DNA of 64,000 bases, taken from the NCBI GenBank assembly GCA_963970005.1, contig CAXAMN010004003.1:296354-360353 (forward strand), in the 5' to 3' direction. Origin of the DNA: Durusdinium trenchii. Taxonomy: Eukaryota > Sar > Dinophyceae > Suessiales > Symbiodiniaceae. This document shows positions 58,941 through 64,000 of this stretch, piece by piece; position 1 is the stretch's first letter; every line of letters begins with the position of its first letter. The translations under genes and the position numbers were made by a program. The notes under the pieces are model-generated. The model was given only the letters and a program-made list of their open reading frames with translations, was not told the DNA's origin and did no database searches.

Positions 58941-61900
58941 GTCCGTGCCGAACCCATCCAGGGACAAGATCTTCATGTCCCCTCCAAAGTATTGGGCATA
59001 GAGCCGGCTCAATGTCAGGCCAACTCCAAACCTCCGAGCAGTCTCACTGCGCTAACTGCCACCCTAGTTCCACCAAACGGGTATCTCAGTATCTCATCAT
59101 ATCTCATGTCCCAATCAGGGTCTCTGGCGGGTCTGGCAAATCTACTCTACAAGGGTGCTTTTCGAAAAGGATAAGGACTCAAACTTGGGTCAGTCTCTCC
59201 TCCATCACCTGTTAGCGTGGCCTATCATTCTGGAATGCAAAAGCAAAAACACACTTAAACAGTACAGAAAGGACATGCCTGGCGCATCAAATTTGCACTC
59301 AACGGCTAGGGCTGACACCCTGCAAGCACACCACCTTGCTTTGGACCTTGGAGTTGATAGACAAATAAGGAAAAAATAGAAAACATAAAAGAAAATAGTA
59401 ATAACAATAATAGTAATAATAATGATAATGTTAATAAAATGTATACATATCACGAAAGGTAGCCCTTTAGGGGATACCTTGAGTTTGTCTTGCGAAGCAA
59501 GTGTTGGGACGTCCGGGTCTAATAATTGATCGCTCAATTCAGACCCCCCCCCCCCCCCCCCCCTCGAATTGAATTATCAATTACAACCCCCCCCCCTCCC
59601 CCCCTCTAAAATCAATTCTCTCCTGGAGAACGTCTTCGTGAGCCTCTCATGATTTCAGGATAGTTGAAACCCTCTTGAACATTCAGAAAGAGTGAATATG
59701 AAATTCTAATCACGAAAGGTGTTCCCCGAGGGGATACATACCTAGAGTTTGTTTTGTGAAGCACGTCAATTCTCTTCTGGGGAGCGTCTTCGTGAGCCTC
59801 TTATGGTTTCAGGATAGTTCAAATCCTATGATGTTCCGATTCAATGCTCACCGATGATCTGAGCCATGGGGCAAATTTGTTTTCCTAAGAATCTTTTTGA
59901 ACATTTCGAGAGCATATGTTTGAACATTTAGAGTGCATATGAACATATATTTACGAAAGGTCGCCTCCGAGGGGATAAATCACCATGTCGAACATTGCAT
60001 TTTTGTTCCTGCCTCTCGCGTTCTCTTCTCTTCCCGCTGTCCTACCTTTCGTGTCTCCCTCCTCTCAAGTATCTATATACCTCATATTATGTATATGTTA
60101 TATATGGATAAATTATCTTGAAACGATCGGGAAAAAGATTCTCTGCTAAACAAGTGCCAAGAAAGACTACTTCTAGCTGTAGATAGTGAATCTGGAACCT
60201 AGCTGCACTGGAGAACATGTGCGCGGCGCCCGCAACTTTCAAAGCACGACCCAAATGAGTCAGCCAAACTGTCTGCAGATTTCGGTTCGCTCGTTCGTTC
60301 CTTCAACATCCTTCACGTACGTCCCAAGCGACGCTGCAGCGGATTGCAGGCGGAGTCTCCCGGCTTCGTGCGGAAGTCATCCCTGCGGATTGCAGGCGGT
60401 CGACGGCCGAGCTCCGACGGAAGAGTCCGGTTGGGTCGACTCTTCGTTTTGGTTTGGAAAGCGAGTGTCGGACATGGACTCCGGTGAAGAGCTTTTGGAG
60501 GAATTTCGATGAAAATGAGGTGAACATGAGCTTTTTGAAGGTGGAAATTACTTGGAGAAGGTGTTCGTGCTCCGGAGGGACTCCATACTCCTTCCATCGT
60601 GCTGCATGCTTTCGTTTCGGGAGGCGCCTTCGTCCAGACCAAGGTGTTTTTTCTGAGCAACGCACGGTCGGATCGTTGAGAAGGCAAAAACCATGAGAGA
60701 CAAGTTTCTGCTGTCTTTCTGTCTTTCTTTACAAACCAATAAGAAAAGCCTTGTCTTTCATGAACAAAAAAAGCTGGACGACAGCAGGATGAGCCATGCA
60801 GCATCAATTTGACCATGCCATGCACAACGTCATTGATACAAAATGGCACTACGAGATATCGGTAGGCATTGCAGTTGTCGGCTGTCGTGAGCAGTTTGAG
60901 CCAAGTCTCTCATCGTCGTGAACATGAATTTCCAAATATTGGGCAAGGCTGCGCGCGCAATACCGCCTCCTTCGTCGCTGATGCGGATCCTTAGATGATG
61001 TACAGCTGGTCAGACATGCACTAGCAGGCTTGCACGTAGATGCGGGTTGAAATTATTGAAGAAAGAACTCAGGCGCGTTGGACCTGCAACAACGTAGATC
61101 ACTTCTCTACTGTCATTCCCTTTTCTTTGGCCAGCTCCCCCCTCTCTAATAAATTTAGTAGGCGCCTACACAATTAAGTAAGGGAGAAGTGAGCTACTAG
61201 CAATAGGAAGCTCCTAGCTAGGACGCAAGATAGCTCACGCTTCTTCAGGCGGGGGGAGCTTCCTTGAAGAAGAGCTCGCATTAATGTGTTGGCCCTTTAG
61301 ATTCTTAGGGAAACTTAACAGGCCAATCATCCTATTTGCTCCCTGTCGTGTCCTTCCAAAAAAGATCCTGCTGATCCCTGCCGTGCCAAGCATCGTGACA
61401 TCTTCGTCACCATGCACAATGTGACAATGGACCTTCGGCAGCGGATCATCGAAGCTTTCGGCGTGCCGTTCCACGGTGGCTCGGCAGCTGTTCTTGAAGA
61501 CCTGCCGGTCTGCAAGCGGTGGAAGATCAGGATCCTCAAACCCACCGGGTTTGCGAAGAAACAAATCGGCCACCAGGTACAACCGGAATTTGACTGAGGA
61601 AACGAGGAACAAAAGGCCACAAACTTGACCTTAACATGACCTAGTAAATGCTGTAACTCAACCGGACTCCTGCAAAGAGAAGTGCTCCAAGGTGTGAACC
61701 GGGTCAAAACTGATGAACTGAGGCCGATGGGCGGCCCATATGTTCATTGCAACAGCTTCCAATTCCAATACCTCCTCTTACTTTCATGTGAATGAAGACC
61801 ACGCTTCTATGGCTTTTTGTTTCTCTCTCCTCCTCTCTCCTCCCCGTCTCTTGGTCTCCCTTTTGTGCTCAGTGTGTCATGTTCTTTTTTTATGTCTTCA

Positions 61901-64000
61901 CCAACTGATTCAAATCCTTTTGGGTCCTAGTTTCTCAGCGGAGTGTGTTTATGCCAACTAGGCAACTGGGCGACCTTTCCCTCAGTCTGTCTTTCTCCCT
62001 CATTGGATACAAATACTATATATACAAGTATCGATTGGGGATGTCGGGTAGGCCTTTGCAGCCTATATATATATACAAAAGCTCATCATTCTGGAATGTC
62101 TGAAACTGATTCCTGACCCTCAAGGGCAGGTCTGCAACTCAACCTCACCTCTGTAAGCATGTAGTGCAAGTGCATTGGGACATAGGTAAAGGTCCCAGGA
62201 TTCGTGTGATGTATCCTCAGTTGGAAACGACAAATTATGATGACTATCTCTGAGGCAAAGCTCATGCTTCTGAGTTGGTCCATGACTGTTTTCAGGTTGA
62301 AGAATCTCAAAGCTTGCCCGGCTATCCTTGGAAGCACAAATCGCACTCATCATTTCTGCTATGTGGCGCAATGTGTGGAGCCTGTGCTAGGGATGCCCTG
62401 CACAGCATCGCGCTGTCAGTGGCCGCCTGCATCGAGTCCCATGTGTTCTTCCCGCTGCCTTTGACTTGGCTCTGTGCAATGTATGATGTATGTGTATGTC
62501 TATGGTGAACTCGAAACTTCTATTTTCCCTTAAAATGTAGGAGCCAAATGAACAGTACGAGCTTTTCTTCAAGGAAGCTCCCCGCGCCCTCAGGCGGGGA
62601 GCTTCCTTGAAGAAGCGTGAGCTATCCTGCGTCCATGCTAGTAGTAGCGTCCTAATTCTTTGCAAATGCAAACTGCACCTCATCGTGGAATGGGTGACTT
62701 TTTCCTTTGATCGGAATGTTTGCAACTTACGAAAATGAAAAGGGTCTCTCTGTAATTTTAAAACAGCCAGGTTTTGACCCGCGCCCATGTGTGTTTTATC
62801 ATGTTTTATCTGTTCCTAAAATAGGAGCCCTATCTGGCACGCTTATGTCCTTTTCTGGGATACGAAGACGACGACCTTCGCCTCTCACAAACCCCGTCAC
62901 CATCCCTCACCCCTCCACTGCCTTCCGCGCAATCACCTCCGGATCGCAGGCCAGTTGAAGGATGCCGCTGTGCCCTTCACGATTCCTGGCCATGATATTT
63001 TTTCGCACGTTGTAGATGTAAAAGTGAAAAGGCTCCTACTGTGTCACATGCTGGACTGCATCAAGGCTCACTGCAATGCTGCCTATTTCATGTACTTTCG
63101 GCTATTTAATGCTATTAGGTTGGAGGCCATCGCCAACAGGTTGGAGGCCATCGCTAGTAGAAACAAGGAAAAAGAAAAAGAAGAAAGGTCTAACAGTTTT
63201 ACAACGTTTGCTATTCCTTACGACTCCAAATTGGGCTCTTTCAACTCTCAGCCTGAAAGACTCGATGTGATGCTGGAGCAAGAAGCGCATGCCAATCCGT
63301 GCAGTGAAGAAACGGCGCAAAATCGCATCCACCTCTGCTTGCACGTGGCTGTAATCCTAGCGGAGCACGGGCCGCTGCTGAATGTGTGGAAACCACCAAC
63401 TTAAAGGTTCTGTGAGCCTGAGGAGAACCAAATGATTGTCATTTCAATCGCACAATCAATGCAGAGAACCAAGTGATCCGATCAAGTCCTCCCGAAGCTC
63501 AGCGATAAGGTCTTGTACTCCAAAGGCCATTGCCTAGAGGCAAGTAATACGGTGAGGAAGGTTCCGTGTTTGGGGCTAGGCATAACACACCAACTGGAAT
63601 AAGACACATGTCTGACTATCCATTCCTGACATGTCCTGACTTCTTGTGCCAACCCTCACTGGCCAAACACTCTGCCTGAATCACTTCGGAATGCTCCTCG
63701 AAGACACGAGTCAGTAGCATTGTGAACTCTTCATCCAGTTCCTCCGTGTACGGTACAGGTGACTCCTGGAAATGAACAAAAACCCAAAGAGACAGACTCC
63801 ATGAACCACATTTCATGCACGTAAAATACAACGCTTGTTCCAACAGGGCTGTTGAGCACCTGGGTGTGAAATGGATTAGGCGCCGTAGGCTGTTGAATCG
63901 GTTTAACACCAAACTGAAGGAGAAATCGTTTGTCCTCCAGCAGGTGCACGAAGCCAGTGTACCACTCAATCACATCCCGGATGCCACTTCTTTCGCCCAG
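58941..64000 (-). CDS. Mitochondrial alpha-ketoacid dehydrogenase kinase (PDK/BCKDK family), multi-exon, partial at window edge
   Basis: Exons: 63910-64000+ ([17 protein letters not shown]); 63660-63765 ([20 protein letters not shown]); 63253-about 63337 ([18 protein letters not shown]); 62911-62985 ([18 protein letters not shown]); 62307-62381 ([20 protein letters not shown]); 62149-62215 ([15 protein letters not shown]); 61395-61501 ([13 protein letters not shown], the N box); about 60915-60989 ([14 protein letters not shown], the G1 ATP-lid box); 58941-59031 ([21 protein letters not shown], the G2 box). All family blocks occur in the right order. The last listed junctions keep phase with donors GC, GT, GA, GT and GA and AG|G acceptors. 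These kinases phosphorylate and inactivate the E1 subunit of pyruvate or branched-chain dehydrogenase in mitochondria. The first exon(s), one exon between the G1 and G2 boxes, and the end are not found. Confidence 0.85.
59451..59961. repeat. Three ACGAAAGGT-plus-hairpin repeats in a kinase-gene intron
   Basis: ACGAAAGGT at 59452, 59712 and 59953 is each time followed by a short stem with loop (CCCTTTAGGGG, CCCCGAGGGG, CCTCCGAGGGG) and GATA. The first two copies share further text: GAGTTTGT, GAAGCA, and CGTCTTCGTGAGCCTCT with TTTCAGGATAGTT. Copy 1 is expanded by two poly-C tracts. Confidence 0.75.
59544..59604. repeat. Poly-C tracts (20 C; then 10 C, T, 7 C)
   Basis: Twenty C lie at 59544-59563 and a second tract at 59587-59604. 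The intervening sequence holds GAATTGAATTATCAATT. The opposite strand could form a G-quadruplex. Confidence 0.9.
61193..61285. repeat. Foldback repeat, copy 1 (plus orientation)
   Basis: Sequence from GCTACTAGCA through GACGCAAGATAGCTCACGC, CTTCTTCAGGC and GGGGAGCTTCCTTGAAGAAG matches the reverse complement of 62555-62655. One hairpin arm is shortened here. It lies below the 61395-61501 exon of the kinase gene, that is, in an intron. Confidence 0.7.
62555..62655. repeat. Foldback repeat, copy 2 (minus orientation) with perfect 21-base hairpin
   Basis: Arms 62565-62585 and 62594-62614 (TTCTTCAAGG...CCCCGC) are perfectly complementary with an 8-base loop. The flank CGTGAGCTATCCTGCGTCC and ATGCTAGTAGTAGC match copy 1 at 61193-61285 in reverse. 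It lies in the kinase-gene intron between exons 62911-62985 and 62307-62381. Confidence 0.8.

Noticed and set aside
61322..61576. A plus-strand 85-codon open stretch with good AG and GT borders
   Set aside because: The minus strand of the same DNA encodes [12 protein letters not shown], the N box of PDK-type kinases, in the right order and phase with the other exons, so the plus frame is a shadow.
61193..62655. A 1.46 kb DNA transposon bounded by inverted repeats
   Set aside because: The inverted repeats enclose three in-phase exons of the kinase gene. They are better explained as two independent foldback insertions in introns.
1..64000. tRNA, rRNA, full spliced-leader or snRNA genes
   Set aside because: No cloverleaf-like box pair, rRNA core or full-length 22-base leader was seen when reading both strands. 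Only the nine-base leader-like ends were found.

Overview
The window is nuclear DNA of a protist that looks like a dinoflagellate, probably of the Symbiodiniaceae type. Coding sequence lies in many short exons of 34 to about 700 bases. Four gene models can be read through introns that end in AG and are followed almost always by G. Their 5' ends are GT, GC or GA, a mixture known from dinoflagellates. There are no operons, tRNA or rRNA genes. Simple repeats, dispersed repeats and retroelement debris fill much of the rest.

Left part, 1-26 kb. At 0-3.6 kb lies a two-exon OTU-like cysteine protease gene, preceded by two diverged copies of an unrecognised coding fragment. A minus-strand SulP/SLC26-type anion transporter with STAS and probable cyclic-nucleotide-binding domains occupies about 4.3-8.6 kb, and more minus-strand exons of unclear assignment run to 14 kb. 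An unrecognised minus-strand gene, faintly like fungal-type FunK1 kinases, covers 15.4-17.6 kb. From 17.7 to 26 kb there is little coding signal: one copy of a 1.07 kb dispersed repeat (22.5-23.6 kb) and two membrane-protein exons (24.2-24.7 kb).

Middle part, 26-49.2 kb. A pentanucleotide microsatellite and a C/A-rich minisatellite zone lead into three head-to-tail copies of one large non-LTR retrotransposon family (28.0-34.4, 34.5-41.5 and 41.6-49.0 kb). (TACAT)-, (CATA)- and (CCAT)-type microsatellites separate the copies. The ancestral product can be read by comparing the copies: an N-terminal zinc cluster, a coiled coil, a ubiquitin-specific-protease-like (C19-type) cysteine protease module, an EEP endonuclease, a reverse transcriptase, a CCHC knuckle, a weak RNase H-like segment, C-terminal zinc ribbons, a PIP-box-like motif and a conserved C-terminal FxVD[FY]F. 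Every copy is broken in its own way. The protease module inside a LINE is the most interesting feature of the window.

Right part, 49.2-64 kb. All genes are on the minus strand: a small single-pass membrane or secreted protein gene (49.4-50.2 kb), a CNNM/CorC-type metal-transport membrane protein (54.0-57.3 kb), and a mitochondrial alpha-ketoacid dehydrogenase kinase (PDK/BCKDK family, 58.9 kb to beyond the window end). Their introns carry foldback and hairpin repeats. A second copy of the 1.07 kb dispersed repeat lies at 51.9-53.0 kb. Exon borders were read by eye from motif continuity, reading phase and splice signals. Most should be right to within a few bases where a position is given, and are approximate where 'about' is used.
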